DNA of 64,000 nt from Anodontia alba (GCA_964016985.1 OZ024823.1:41574264-41638263); one strand, 5' to 3'. Positions 23,795 through 34,639 are shown, counted from the stretch's first letter. Translations and numbers: made by a program. The notes: generated by a model from the letters alone, not told the origin.

Positions 23795-24606
23795 TTTAGA
23801 TCTAATTAAAGATCTATAGAGATTTAAAAGAACAGTACGATCTCCTCCCCAGTCGGAACTGGAGAGATGGATGGATGGATGGATGGATATTTTGTTTATA
23901 GACGCTCAACCCTAAAAGGGCATATAGCGTCTAATAAGATTATTATTATATGATGATTTTATTTAATGAGAAATTAAAAATATCTAGGATTGATGAGTTC
24001 ATTTTAAAAAGATAAATTAGTATCAATGATTTTATGTTATTAAAATACAGATCATATTTTATTAAAAAGTCCGATCTCTTTCAGAAAATTGAGTATTTTT
24101 TGAGTTGGCATATTAAAAAGTTCCTTTATATTTTTTACATTAAAATACTTTGTGCGAATATAATTAAATTCAGCACAAGTGACAAGAAAATGTTTGACCG
24201 TAAAAGGTTCGTTACAAGGAATGCAGAATGGAGCTTGTTCATTGTTTAAAATATAAGAATGAGTAATTCTAGTGTGTCCAAGTCTACATCTCGTGATTTT
24301 TGTTTGTTCTTTTCTGCTGAGATTAGAGAATGTGCATTTGCTGTTAAAATTTGGTTTGATTTCATTTAATTTATTATAAGTTTGTGTTTCCCAAACAGAC
24401 TGACATTTGTTGTTGATGTATTGACAGACGTTTGATTTAAAGTCGGAGTGAGGAATTTTGAAATTGGTTATTACTAAGGATAATGCAGATTTGGCTTCTG
24501 AATCTGCTAATTCATTTCCACGAATATTAACGTGGCTGGGAAGCCAACAAAATACAATTTCTTTTGAAGCGGAAAGATAATAATATTTTTTAAGAATTTG
24601 CTGAAT

Positions 24607-24920
24607 TTTTGTTTGTTTGTTTGTGTTGAGGTTTTACGGCCCAGTCAACCCAGTGGGGTCATGTCGAGCGCGGTCAGTTTACCTAACCACACGTTTACTG
24701 GGCAGGCTTAGTCCTCCAAGCGGTTAACCAGTATTGTGCACATTCTTTCGCCAGAAACTGACAACTGCCCTTCTTGAATCAGCGGAAGGGAGAGAATGAC
24801 CGTAGAAAATATTTCATGATCAATCTCCACGAAAGAATGTTGCCGACCTCGGCGGGGGTCGAACCCGCGACCTCCTGGTCTCCAGTCGGACGCGCATCCA
24901 ACTGCGCCACCGAGGCCGGC
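24607..24920 (-). mobile_element. SINE family 1, full length (314 bp), in LINE B
   Basis: The - strand reads a tRNA-like head whose 5' GCCTCGG can pair with CCGAGG 3', an A box TGGCGCAGTTGG and a B box GGGTTCGACCCC, then a central block (TTCTGGCGAAAGAATGTGC) and a CCTCAACACAAACAAACA tail. The 13-bp duplication GAATTTGCTGAAT flanks it at 24,594-24,606 and 24,921-24,933. This is the best-preserved copy in the window and defines the family. It may belong to a known molluscan SINE family; I cannot assign it without a search. Confidence 0.95.
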
Positions 24921-25515
24921 GAATTTGCTGAATCAATGGGTTTGTATGGTGTAAATCTTTAAGAGATTTTAATACAGAAAGAGAATCTGAATAAATGATA
25001 AACTGTTTTTCAGACTGATCTCTGATATGGTAAAGTGCAATATCTATTGCCTTGGCTTCGGCGGTAAAAATGGAGCTATTATCAGGTAATCTGATACTGT
25101 CAGTAAAATTTGGACTAATAACAGAACAAGCAACTTTCTCATCTTGTTTTGAACCATCTGTATAAATTGACAGGTAATGTTTATAATTTGATTTGATTTC
25201 TAAAAATTCATTCTTAAAAATATGCGACTCGACTTCTGTTTTTTTATTTTTATGAAGGTCTAAAATAATCTTTGGAGGGTTTAACGTCCATGGCTCTTTT
25301 GATGGAAAAGAAAAATGCTGAACATTTTTAATATTGATATTGGCCTCTTCAAGTAACGGTTGTATTCTCAGGCCTAGGGGTTTAATAGCCGTTGGTTTGT
25401 TGTTGTAAAATCTTTCATATTTAGGATTAAAAACACAATCATAGGCTGAATTACGTGGATTGGCGGCTAATTTAGTAACATATTGAAGAGACAATTTCTC
25501 TCTTCTTATATACAA
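24921..25515 (-). pseudogene. LINE B RNase H domain
   Basis: Frame 24,820-25,515 continues the RT thumb and then RNase H: Y-T-D-G-S-K (first catalytic Asp, 25,149-25,166), A-E-A-K-A (Glu) and Y-S-D-S-L (second Asp). The frame then reads into the SINE at 24,920, which replaces the natural C-terminus. RNase H within ORF2 supports the I superclade. The frame is offset from the RT frame by a 1-nt deletion at about 25,525 relative to copy A. Confidence 0.85.
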
Positions 25516-27065
25516 TGATGGTTCTTTGATTCAGCGTATAAACTTTCGACGGGGGAAGTACGAAAAGCCCCTAGAGCCAGACGTAAACCTTGGTGATGAA
25601 TAGTATCCAAAGATTTCAAATAAGATTTTCTTGCGGATCCATAAACTATGGATCCATAATCCAATTTAGATCTAATTAAAGATCTATAGAGATTTAAAAG
25701 AACAGTACGATCTCCTCCCCAGTCGGAACTGGAGAGAACTTTAAGAATATCAAGAGCTTTTAAACATTTAGCTTTTAAAGCTTTGATGTGTGGTATAAAA
25801 GATAATTTGTTATCGAACAAAAGACCCAGGAATTTTGCTTCACTGACGACTGGAATTGGACTACCGTATATGGTGAGATGAGGATCTAAATGTAGCTGAC
25901 GTATCTGACAAAAATGAACGCATTGAGTTTTTGTTTTTGAAAATTTGAAACCATTTTCTGTTGCCCAATCTTCTATATTGTTTAAACATCGTTGTAGTTT
26001 GAATTCAATGGTTTCCATATTTTTCGATCTAATAAATATTCCAAAATCGTCAACAAAAAGTGAACAATCAAGGTCTTTCACACATTTAACAATATCGTTA
26101 ATTTTAATGCCAAACAAGGTAGGTGATAAAATGCTTCCCTGTGGTACACCTTGTTCTTGTTTAAATATGTCCGATAACGTATTACCTATTCGAACATTAA
26201 ATGTTCGATCTGATAAAAAGTTTTGAATAAAAAGTGGTAATCGGCCTTTAAGGCCTAATTTATGTAAATCTTTCATGATGCCATGTTTCCAGGTAGTATC
26301 GTAAGCTTTTTCTAAGTCAAAAAATACAGCTACGACATGTTCTTTTTTAACAAAGGCATCACGAATAAAAGATTCCAAACGAATCAAATGATCGTTTGTA
26401 CAGTTATTTTTTCTGAATCCAGCTTGATATTTTGTTGTAAGCTGGTTTGATTCTAAGAACCAAACCAGTCTATCATTAATCATTCTCTCCATTGTTTTAC
26501 ACAAACAACTTGTCAAAGCAATAGGTCTATAGTTAGTAGCTTCAGTATGATCTTTATTTGGTTTTGGTATAGGTATAATCGTTGCTTTACTCCAGTCTTT
26601 TGGAAATTTTCCAGTGATCCAAATATCATTTAAAATATTTAATAACGTTTCTAAAGCGTTATCGGGTAAATGTTTAAGAATTTGATAATGAATGTCATCA
26701 GGACCAGCAGCTGTATCGTGAGATTTATGAAGAGCATCTAATAATTCTGAAGCTGTGAATGGTACATTATATTTTTCATGATTTAGTGACATAAAATTTA
26801 GATGCTCTTTCTCTCGTTCCTGTTTTATGTTTTGAAAGGTTTCGGAATAATTTGCACTAGAAGAGTTTTTCTGAAAATTCTCTCCTAGTGCATTGGAAAT
26901 ATCTTTAGTCGTTGAGCATATATTTCCATTTGATTTAATATGGACATGCTTGTTATTTTTATTTTTGCCAGTAATTTTTCGAATCATGTTCCATATTTTC
27001 TTTGCTGGAGTTCTAGAATTAAGTTTGGAGACGTATTGCTGCCAAGATGTTCTTTTAGCCGTTTT
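25506..27065 (-). pseudogene. LINE B reverse transcriptase
   Basis: Open for 493 codons (25,506-26,987), with the frame extending slightly upstream. RT landmarks: A-G-P-D-D-I-H; N-Y-R-P-I-A-L-T-S; F-F-D-L-E-K-A-Y-D-T; Q-G-V-P-Q-G-S-I-L-S-P; and the catalytic F-V-D-D at about 26,047-26,058 (Y-A-D-D in most LINEs); then the K-F-L-G-L thumb motif. The product would copy LINE RNA at a nicked target. It ends early at 25,506 by the deletion noted above. Confidence 0.92.
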
Positions 27066-28018
27066 TATCGCATTTGTTTGGCATGGATTAGATTTTCTTT
27101 TGTTGGCTGCCTATTGAACTTTCGTAAGGCAGATTTTCTTTTATTTATTGAATTTTTAACATCTTTATTAAACCAAGGTCTATTTCTTTTTGAACATGTC
27201 GAGGACTTTGGAATACATTTTTCGGCTACATGAATTAATGTATCAGTAAAAGCTTGTATATCATCTGCTGTTTTAAACATTTCAGGATTTAATTTTTCAT
27301 TACATAGCTCCATAAAATTCTCCCAGTTTGCTTTATTCAAATTCCATCGGGAATGATGGTCTTCATTTGTCGATTCAATTTCTTCAATTGTAATTGGAAA
27401 ATGATCGCTCCCATGAAGGTCATCTAAAACTGACCAATCAAAATCTAACTAAATATTTGGAGAGCATATAGACAAATCTAAAGCAAAATAATTTCTTGTA
27501 GGAGAATGAAGATAAGTTGGTTGTTTATCGTTAAATAAACATAAATCATTTTCTGCAATAAAATTTTCTATTATTTCTCCTTTGTCATTTGTATCCAGAC
27601 AACCCCATAGTTTGCTGTGACTATTAAAGTCACCTAATAATAAATAAGGATGAGGTAACTGGTTTATAAGATTTTCTAAATCGTGTTTAGAAAATTTACA
27701 GTGTGGAGGAAGATATAGAGAACAAATTGTTATGGATTTAGACAGAGTGACATTTACAGCAACAGCTTGTAAATTACTATTTATATCTATCTGTCTATGA
27801 GGAACATTTGATTTTACAAGGATAGATGAACCTCCTGAGGCTTTCTGATTTTCAGTTGCGATATGATTATATAAACTATAATTTTTAACATTAATATTAT
27901 CTGTAGTTTTTAAAAAGGTTTCCTGGAGACAAAAGACAGTCGGAGAAAGTAGTGTTGTTAAAATTAAAATTTCGTTATAATTTGCTTTTAGTCCTCGACA
28001 GTTCCACTAAATAATTGA
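27065..28018 (-). pseudogene. LINE B apurinic-type endonuclease
   Basis: Begins near 28,015 with W-N-C-R-G-L and continues with L-Q-E-T (27,925 region), L-L-L-G-D-F-N-S-H (27,620-27,650) and G-S-D-H-F-P (27,395-27,412), the order expected for an APE endonuclease that nicks target DNA. A stop codon interrupts it near 27,448, and the frame changes near 27,070 before the RT. The 27,065-27,340 part is the APE-RT linker. Confidence 0.85.
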
Positions 28019-28104
28019 TTTTTTATACATGATAAATGGAGAGATGATTTGAAAATAAGGAACTTAATCCTTTTGTTTTCTCTGAGACTGCCTGATATTG
28101 GTGA

Positions 28105-28527
28105 ATATTGTGTCGAGTTGGGATATTGCTATAAATAATTGATATATCATAGATTTACAGTGGTAACATTACGTTTATTATTTCTGATCTGATGGCACTC
28201 GTTGGCACCACATCGGCGCTGCGGTTCTTACGAGTTTCCAAAATCAACATTTCAATCGAAACTTAGGTAGGAAAATATCACGTTTCACATACAGAACATC
28301 ATTACTGCAGCGAAAAGCTGTTTTATTGCATATAAGTTCTTAAACGTAATGGCATTGGTTCTAGTAATATTATTACATTAAACTCTCCTTCAAACCAATC
28401 AAACCCTATTAAAATTGCTACAAAAAGAGACACTAGTATTTGCACACAGGCTTAGCACCATATTGTGCGAGCAGGTTTTAATTTATATTGCTTTTTTAGA
28501 CAGAACTCACTCCGTCAATTTTCAGTG
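28105..28527. other. Transposon internal DNA right of the LINE
   Basis: Resumes the host transposon after the LINE target duplication. No frame with coding character. Confidence 0.5.
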
Positions 28528-28593
28528 CCTCCGAAATCCAGCAGCAGTCCCTCCGAGATCCACAGCATCAAGCGTCAATGTACCTCCGAATAT
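28528..28593 (-). promoter_or_regulatory. Right subterminal motif cluster GATNTCGGAGG
   Basis: Complement copies at 28,528-28,538 (GATTTCGGAGG), 28,550-28,560 (GATCTCGGAGG) and 28,583-28,593 (ATATTCGGAGG), starting 485, 463 and 430 bp from the right end. The left cluster lies at 431, 453 and 486 bp. Confidence 0.65.
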
Positions 28594-28930
28594 TCCGTTA
28601 TCCAAAATTTCGCTAGTACTTGCTTTAAATTTCATCCGGAGGTGTTATTTTTTGTTGATAAACTGAAACAACTATGAAGACAGTCGAAGAAAAGATAAGT
28701 CCATCCTTGGGCAATAATAAACCAACATGTCATTTACCATGATCGGGCTGGTAGCCGTCGAAAAGGCAAAAAATGAGATGAAAAATAGATCATTTTGGTT
28801 CAAATGCCGTTTTCACCTCCACAAAGTAGCTGACAAAGGAAATATTTACTTTAACATATTCATTATTACGTCTCTAGATCGAGCAACTCAGCTTTTTTAT
28901 CAAATGATTAAGATATAAGCTATCAAAACT

Positions 28931-29023
28931 GGATAAGTACATACCCTGTCGCTGGATGACGTCATTTGTTTACCTCCGAAATCTCGCAACCTCCGATATC
29001 CCGATATCGGGTTTCCCTGGGTG
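28931..29023 (-). repeat. Right terminal inverted repeat
   Basis: Reverse complement of 20,270-20,362 with two mismatches; followed by the target copy TGCTA. Confidence 0.9.
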
Positions 29024-29087
29024 TGCTACTCCCTGTTATCTACAGCTATACATACATCTTTCACATAGGTCTAGTGGGTATCAGGTA

Positions 29088-29490
29088 AATGTTTTTCTTA
29101 TTTCTTCATGAAAACATCATTACAAAAACAAGCCCATTCAAATATACTGAACATTTTGCTACCAAAAAATGAAGTTTCAGATAAAAAATCTCTATTATTT
29201 TTCATATTTCTGCTCAAAACATAGATTGTGGGTACTCCTTAGAACTGCCTTGATGAGGTGGTTCTAACGAGTACCACAATCTATGTTTTTGAGCAGAAAT
29301 AAGAAAAATAATGTATACCCTTGTAAACCCGTTTTACTATATACATGTGTAAAAGTGGGGTTTAAGAGGGCCATCTTTATATAGGCATGTTTTCGTGATG
29401 TATTGTAGTACTCATTAGAAATGCATCACCAGGGCATTTCTAATGAGTACCCACAACATATGTTTTTGTGGAGAAATAGGAAAAATGACT
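29088..29490. mobile_element. Two adjacent foldback elements, family H1 and a variant
   Basis: 29,215-29,305 folds around GCCTTGATGAGGTGG with arms ending AACATAGATTGTGGGTACTC. 29,403-29,475 folds around CATCACCAGGGCATTTC with ACCCACAACATATG in its right arm. Related sequence flanks the 32.9 and 40.1 kb copies. Confidence 0.75.
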
Positions 29491-29608
29491 ACTTTGGCTG
29501 GAAAAAGCATCATAGCAAGAGCTATATTTCAAAAGAGTTGGTGTACAAAATTTTAGGACAATTATAATATGTATCATGCCTAAAGTATAAATACAAAAAT
29601 AAACTTAC

Positions 29609-29687
29609 CAAACAGGTCTGACAGATTTTGCATGCATAACAGGATCGTTTGCAGTGGCTTCCCATCTTCAAGAAATTTCAGAGACAT
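29609..29687 (-). CDS. Probable internal or first coding exon of an unidentified gene
   Basis: On the - strand a run of ten T and CATTTCAG directly precedes a 79-bp segment that ends at a GTAAGTTT donor. Of the three frames only one is open, and it reads 26 codons starting with ATG: M-S-L-K-F-L-E-D-G-K-P-L-Q followed by a Leu-rich, Cys- and Met-containing helix-like stretch ending L-S-D-L-F. Outgoing phase is 1. The ATG being the first codon means it could be the translation start after a 5' UTR intron, or an internal Met. The sequence is not part of a repeat seen elsewhere here. I do not recognise the protein. Partner exons were not found; a GTAAGTTA donor at 31,096 (complement) could end an upstream untranslated exon. 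Confidence 0.45.
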
Positions 29688-29779
29688 CTGAAATGAAAAA
29701 AAAAATCAATTCAAAACTGGCAACTGAGATGACCTTGGTTGTTTGTGAGGATGTGGATGTGAAATAATAGGTAATGGCT

Positions 29780-30110
29780 AATTGTGTTTGGGTTAATGAC
29801 ACTTCAATCCTTGTGGGTCGTTTTGTGTAGTCTCCCAGAGAAAGGGAGAAGAGATAGTAGAGAAGATGAAAGAGAGGGACAGGGAAGAAAGTGGACTAGG
29901 AATGAAAGTGAAAAAAAAACAGAAGAAATAAAAACATTCACCTTTATCCTTACCTGCTAGAAGGATAGCAAGCCTTGCCCAACTGTAAATCAGAATCAGT
30001 TGGACACCATACAGCACACCTTCGCCACACCGACCACCCCCAGTAATGACTAATGCACAGGTCATTTGTAACCTTTGTCCATTGATAGAATGGCAAACAG
30101 TGCAGACCAT
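29780..30110 (-). mobile_element. SINE-like repeat family 2
   Basis: Matches the reverse complement of 59,520-59,815, sharing CCTTGTGGGTCGTTTTGTGT, the AGAGAAAGGGAGAAGAGAT purine tract and CAGCACACCTTCGCCACACC. Its tail resembles the CCCCAACACAAACAAAC tail of family 1. Confidence 0.75.
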
Positions 30111-30139
30111 GAACAAACTACACCTGATCAAACTATTTG

Positions 30140-30880
30140 CTCAGACCTACTTGTCTTAATATTTAGCATAAATATGGTAGCATAATATTTTATCCTAGTA
30201 ACACCCTTTTTTATTTTTTAGAAAACATGGCAAAAAATTCTAGGTAAATTGGACAGGTTTGGATTAGTTACCCAAAACACACATTTTTTTTTTGTCTGGC
30301 CTAATCAAATTTGTTATATCGCAAAATTGGATATGTGATGTCACAAACTGAACTTGAACTAGTGATAAAGACACATTACTTTTATTATCATCAAATTAGT
30401 TTTGTGATAGCATCAACAAATTTTGTTATATCACTTATTCGACTTGGTGATATCACGAAGTCCTATTTACCCGACATAAAAGAACTGATTATTCCATCTT
30501 TATAACACAAAATTGAATTATTGGTATCACATAATGTGTTTAATGATATGTGCGCATCTCAATGCAACTATGCTCTTCTGTTCTTCGTTCTGCATCTTGT
30601 ATGTTCTTTCGATGCCTCAGGAAGGCAGTACTTCGTGATTGTGGTCTTTCCTGGGTAACTTTATTTATATAGTTTTGTTTCAGTCATAAATAATCCTGTG
30701 ACATATAATAAGGCGTGCGTCTGTCTGTCTGTTTTCTAACGATCGCCAACTCGGGTCATCAAGCATTCTGGTGACACTTTTATAAGGGGAATAGAATTTC
30801 TAGTTTACTTACATTTTGCTTCGTAAACTGAGGAAGCATAGTAGACCTGGGGGCGCACCAGTTCTCAGCACCAGTTATAA
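30140..30880. other. Gene-free stretch with ATATCAC motifs and a dispersed repeat
   Basis: 30,300-30,540 has loosely repeated TTGTTATATCRC / GGTGATATCACG phrases. 30,600-30,690 (CGATGCCTCAGGAAGGCAG...CTTTCCTGGG) is related to 39,545-39,625. No coding potential was found. Confidence 0.4.
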
Positions 30881-31012
30881 GTTTTTTTTTTGTTTTTTTT
30901 TGTTGTTTTTTTTTTTGTTTTGTTTTGTTTTTCTACAAAGCCGAACAAAAAAAAACAACAAACAAAATAAAACAAAAAAACAAACAAAAAAAAAAAACAA
31001 AAAAAAAACGTA
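30881..31012. repeat. T-rich/A-rich foldback
   Basis: A T/G tract at 30,882-30,931 is followed by TCTACAAAGCCGAAC and an A/C tract at 30,947-31,010 that is largely its complement, so it can form a ~50-bp hairpin. Confidence 0.7.
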
Positions 31013-31159
31013 TTTTCCAGGTACCTGAAAATCGTAATTATGTACTAGTAATACTATGTACTAGTAATACTAATATTTACATAAAAATTAACTTACGTGT
31101 GTCCAAAGTAACAAAAATTCAAAATGTCGTCGTTGTTCTGTCTGATCCAAGCTAAATGA

Positions 31160-31430
31160 ACAATGGGGAAAAATAACTCACGAAATGCACGCTTTGGCGT
31201 ATAGTGATCTATAGTATAGAGGCCCTCCAAGGGGTTATGGGGAACAGGGGAATAATGTCATTTATTTCAGGCGAACAGGAGAACACAAGTCTAAAAATGA
31301 AGGGAACAGGAGAACAAAGGTGATTTCGGCGAGCAGGGAACATAGAAAATTAAGATTTTGATTTTGGGGAACAAAAGAAAATTCAAAAATATTTCAGGGG
31401 AACAAGGGACACCCCCACCCCAGTATATAG
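31160..31430. other. GGGGAACA-rich stretch
   Basis: Imperfect copies of GGGGAACAGGAGAACA recur about every 30-60 bp. No gene recognised. Confidence 0.4.
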
Positions 31431-31560
31431 TCAGGTAGCCACAGCGAGCACAGATAAGAGGTGTATAAATATTTATAATATTTCTCCACAAAAGCATACC
31501 TTTTGACAAATGTGTAAACGGAATAGAAACATCACGACAGAATGCATCATAGCATTCTGC

Positions 31561-31672
<112 letters not shown>

Positions 31673-31679
31673 GGTCTCT

Positions 31680-32340
31680 TATCTAGAGTAGAGCGCCAGT
31701 CAACATCTAGAGTAAAGCGCCAAATCAACAAGCAATTAATGGGCTGATAAAAAAGTTTACTGCATTGCAGGCTGATCAAAAAGTACTGTATTTTAACCCA
31801 AATGTCTGGACGGACATGTCAGCAAAAAGTGTAAACCGGGTCAAACTGCTCCAAGTATGCACTATCTGCTGCCATGAACATGACAGTATCTAGACATATA
31901 ATCAGGTGGTCAGAGCTGACTCAAATTTAGGGTAAGTAAACGGTATAGAGAGAGAGAGAGAGGAATGTTTATAGTATTTATAGAATGCGCATGCATAGAC
32001 CCCAGACCAGACTACGGTATAACGGTATAACGAAGTAATAGAGGACGCACGTACAGCACGGACGCCTAGGCTACAGTTCAAAATGATGGAACTGGACAGT
32101 TTGTGACATCTGATAAAACTTTACAAGACAGTATGATTTCAGCAGCTGACATTAGCCTCTCAAGAGGAACCTATCATTCACAAATTTACTTACAAAGGCC
32201 AGAATAATAAACATTCAGGCAGCGAACTTTATACTAAGGGATGTAAACCGGGACGCTAGGGTTACAATTAGCTCTCTGCATGCTGGGTAATTTTTGTCGT
32301 CTATTGATTTGTTTAAAAAAAAATATACTTTTTCATAATT
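31680..32340. other. Gene-free stretch
   Basis: Contains a small duplication of TCTAGAGTARAGCGCCA at 31,683-31,722 and a GAGAGAGAGAGAG run at 31,950. Nothing else recognised. Confidence 0.4.
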
Positions 32341-32365
32341 ATCTTTCAGGAATACCATCAGAGTG

Positions 32366-32434
32366 TCAAACAGTTTGGATCCAGATCAGGCCCGAAGTTT
32401 TGTCGGACTTGATCTGGGTCCAAACTGTTTGCGA
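32366..32434. mobile_element. Foldback related to the CAGATC hairpin family
   Basis: CAAACAGTTTGGATCCAGATC at the left pairs with GATCTGGGTCCAAACTGTTTG at the right (quoted ends overlap the loop side), resembling the hairpin core of the TTAA-flanked MITEs. Confidence 0.65.
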
Positions 32435-32439
32435 AAGTT

Positions 32440-32880
32440 ATCAGTAGACGATAAAAAAAATCGCCACTAGCGGGGAAAGAGTTCGAACGCGCCGAAATGC
32501 TTCTTCCGTTACATGACTGAAACATTGGTGCTATGCGGAGGCCAATACTCAGTTATGGTCGTTATACTGCTAACCCATGTTTTGTGTTTTGTATACTAAC
32601 AAATATTTTAGACATTTTTGGACGTGAAGCAGAAGATGGGGCGTTTGTGTATGTGTTAGGGGCTGGGGGTGCTTGACAAGCAGGGTGTGTAACGGAAGCT
32701 GTCTAAGTACGCAGGCTGTTCCGAGTAAGAGAAGAAATGTTGTCACAAATAGCGCATCAGTACAGAATTTAAAGCAATGTATACTCATTATTATGAAATC
32801 TTGAATGAGCTAATCACATTTGGATCACACGTACAGTAAAACTTCAACAAGGACTCGAACAACGATGAGGCTTTTGAGTC
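32440..32880. other. Gene-free stretch
   Basis: No splice-flanked frame or repeat recognised; a 72-codon minus frame at 32,570-32,788 has no coding character. Confidence 0.35.
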
Positions 32881-32885
32881 CAATC

Positions 32886-33236
32886 ACGAAAACATACCTA
32901 TATAATTTTGACCCCCTTAAACCCCATTGTTATACAGTAAAACTGGGAAATATAGGGGTATACATTATTTTTCGTATTTCTCTCTATGTTTTGAGCTGAA
33001 ATATGAAAAGTATCAGAATTTTCATCTGAAAGTTTTCATTTTTTGGTGGTAAAATTTTCAGTATATTTGAATAGGCATGCTTTCGTAATGTTAGGAAATT
33101 CTCTTCATATCTCAAGACAACAAATATTTTAGGATGGTGTAGAGAAATTTGCTTATCTTATCATAAAAGTGTTTGTTGTATGCACTCATTAGAATCGCCT
33201 CATCTGGGCGATTCAAATGAGTATACTCAACATATA
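32886..33236. mobile_element. Foldback-containing repeat (H1 type)
   Basis: ATAATTTTGACCCCCTTAAA and TACAGTAAAACT... match 40,060-40,110; the H1 hairpin core is at 33,170-33,236 with ATTAGAATCGCCTCA...GGGCGATTC arms. Confidence 0.65.
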
Positions 33237-33589
33237 CCATATAGAAGCTCAAAAAGACATCATTTGCTTTCTGAACTGGCGCTGAGATTAACCATTAGTG
33301 GCTCGAGCTACCCATGTCTAGAACAAATTTCCATGATCCCAAAGATGTTCAAGCCATTGAAGTTCGACTGTATTTTTGCTCAGACTTGAATCAATTCTCA
33401 TGTTGAGTATGATCAGGGAGTGTCCTGGCGCCTTGCATACATGCGTGGTGTGGCCTAGATCGTCGCTACTCGGTCAGCTAAAACTGAACATCCTTATCGG
33501 TTTCAGCTGATGCGCTTGCTAGTCAGAGGCTGCGCCTTTTCCGTTTGGCTTGATGTGTCAATTCTAATCAAGCATTGCTTGTTGCAGCT

Positions 33590-34590
33590 CAGCCAATACC
33601 GGATCATTCGTCTGTGAGAATTCAGTTATTCGGATGTTCTGAACCGTCCTACGGATGGTGTAGGCCCCGATTATGCTCATAAAATTGCGGCGTCTGATCA
33701 GAGTATGCACTAGCCGCACTGTCAGCTGCATCCCAACATGGAGATAAATTTGGATGAGTATTTTGCTGAATAGTGGTGTGGTTTCTTGGCGGATGGTGTA
33801 GGCCCCGATTAGGCGCAGCAAGTTGCAGCATCTGGTCTGGGTATGCACTATTTGCTGGGTCCCAACATGGAGATAAATTCGGATGGTTATTTTGTTGAGA
33901 ATTGATCGTTTCTTGTCGGATGGTGTAGGCCCCGATTAGGCGCAACAAATTGCAGCGTCTGATATGAGCAGACATTGTTCGCTGCCTCCCAACATGGAGA
34001 TAAATTTGGATGGTTATTTTGCAGAGAGTTTTTTGTTTCCTGACGGATTGTGTAGGCCACTACTAGGCACAGCAAGTTGCGGCGCCTGATCTGGGTATGC
34101 ACTATTTGCTGAAAATTGTTGGTTACCTGGCGGATGGTGTAGGCCCCGATAAGGCGCAGCAAGTTGCAGTGTCTGATCTGGGTAGACATTATTTGCTGCG
34201 TCCTAACGTGAAGACAAAATTGGATATCTCTTTTGCTGAGATATGTTGGTTTCCCGCGCGGAGTGTAGACCCCGATCAGGCGCAGCAAGTTGCGGCGTCT
34301 GATCTAAGTAGACATTCGCTGCGTTCCAACATGGGGATAAATTTGAATGGATTTTTTGCTGAGAATTGATGGTTTCCCGCGGATGGTGTAGGCTCTGATT
34401 GGGCGCAGCAAGTTGCGGCGTCTTACCTGGGTATACACTATTTGGTGCGTCCTAACATGGAGATAAATTTGCATAGTTATTTTGCTGAGAATTTTTTGTT
34501 TCCTGGCGATAGTGTAGACCCTGATTAGGCGCAACGGGTTGCGGCGTCTGACCGGAGTAGGCACTATGTGCGGCTACCCAACATCAGTTG
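33590..34590. repeat. Satellite-like tandem array, ~120-bp unit, about eight copies
   Basis: GGATGGTGTAGGCCCCGATT recurs near 33,653, 33,791, 33,917, 34,043, 34,131, 34,258, 34,381 and 34,505, each followed by GCGCAGCAAGTTGCGGCG and AACATGGAGATAAATTTG. Most periods are close to 120 bp, a multiple of three, so long open frames run through both strands; these are not genes. Confidence 0.9.
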
Positions 34591-34639
34591 GTGTTTGGCA
34601 GAATCTTCAGTACGAAGTGCACAAGGGAGGAAAATCTTT

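Larger units (their letters stand above)
22325..23866 (-). mobile_element. LINE copy A (I-clade type), 5'-truncated
   Basis: Minus-strand LINE 3' portion: end of the reverse-transcriptase ORF, RNase H and C-terminal region, then a 3' UTR ending in a GGAT/ATCC microsatellite at 22,325-22,345. It aligns with 23.9-25.73 kb of copy B at high identity but lacks the SINE. Its truncated 5' end abuts the microsatellite tail of copy B, which indicates it inserted into that tail. Confidence 0.85.
23867..28091 (-). mobile_element. LINE copy B (I-clade type), near full length
   Basis: Runs on the - strand from about 28,091 (5') to the (ATGG)n tail at 23,867-23,885. Endonuclease, reverse transcriptase and RNase H are in order. 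CTGATATTGGTGA occurs at 28,092-28,104 and, beyond copy A, at 22,312-22,324, so it is the target duplication of B with A nested inside its tail. Defects: a stop in the endonuclease, a frame change near 27,070, a 1-nt deletion near 25,525 and a SINE insertion. I see no separate ORF1. Confidence 0.85.
20270..29023. mobile_element. DNA transposon with 93-bp TIRs and 5-bp target duplication, hosting nested LINEs
   Basis: The ends CACCCAGGGAAACCC and its complement are exact inverted copies, continuing for 93 bp with two mismatches. TGCTA flanks both sides (20,265-20,269 and 29,024-29,028). Removing the LINE insertion (22,325-28,091 plus one target copy) leaves about 3.0 kb with no transposase frame, so the element is non-autonomous. 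A 5-bp duplication with CA...TG ends would fit a Transib-like or Ginger-like enzyme, but the end sequence does not match a superfamily I know. Confidence 0.85.

Noticed and set aside
24830..24920. Apparent tRNA gene on the - strand
   Set aside because: It is the head of a SINE with target duplication and a SINE body; the anticodon arm is not well formed.
24820..25515. Fusion of an RNase H protein with a novel Arg/Pro-rich C-terminus
   Set aside because: The C-terminal residues are the SINE insertion read in frame.
33564..34564. Overlapping 86-133 codon frames on both strands
   Set aside because: They are read-through of the 120-bp satellite, whose period is a multiple of three.
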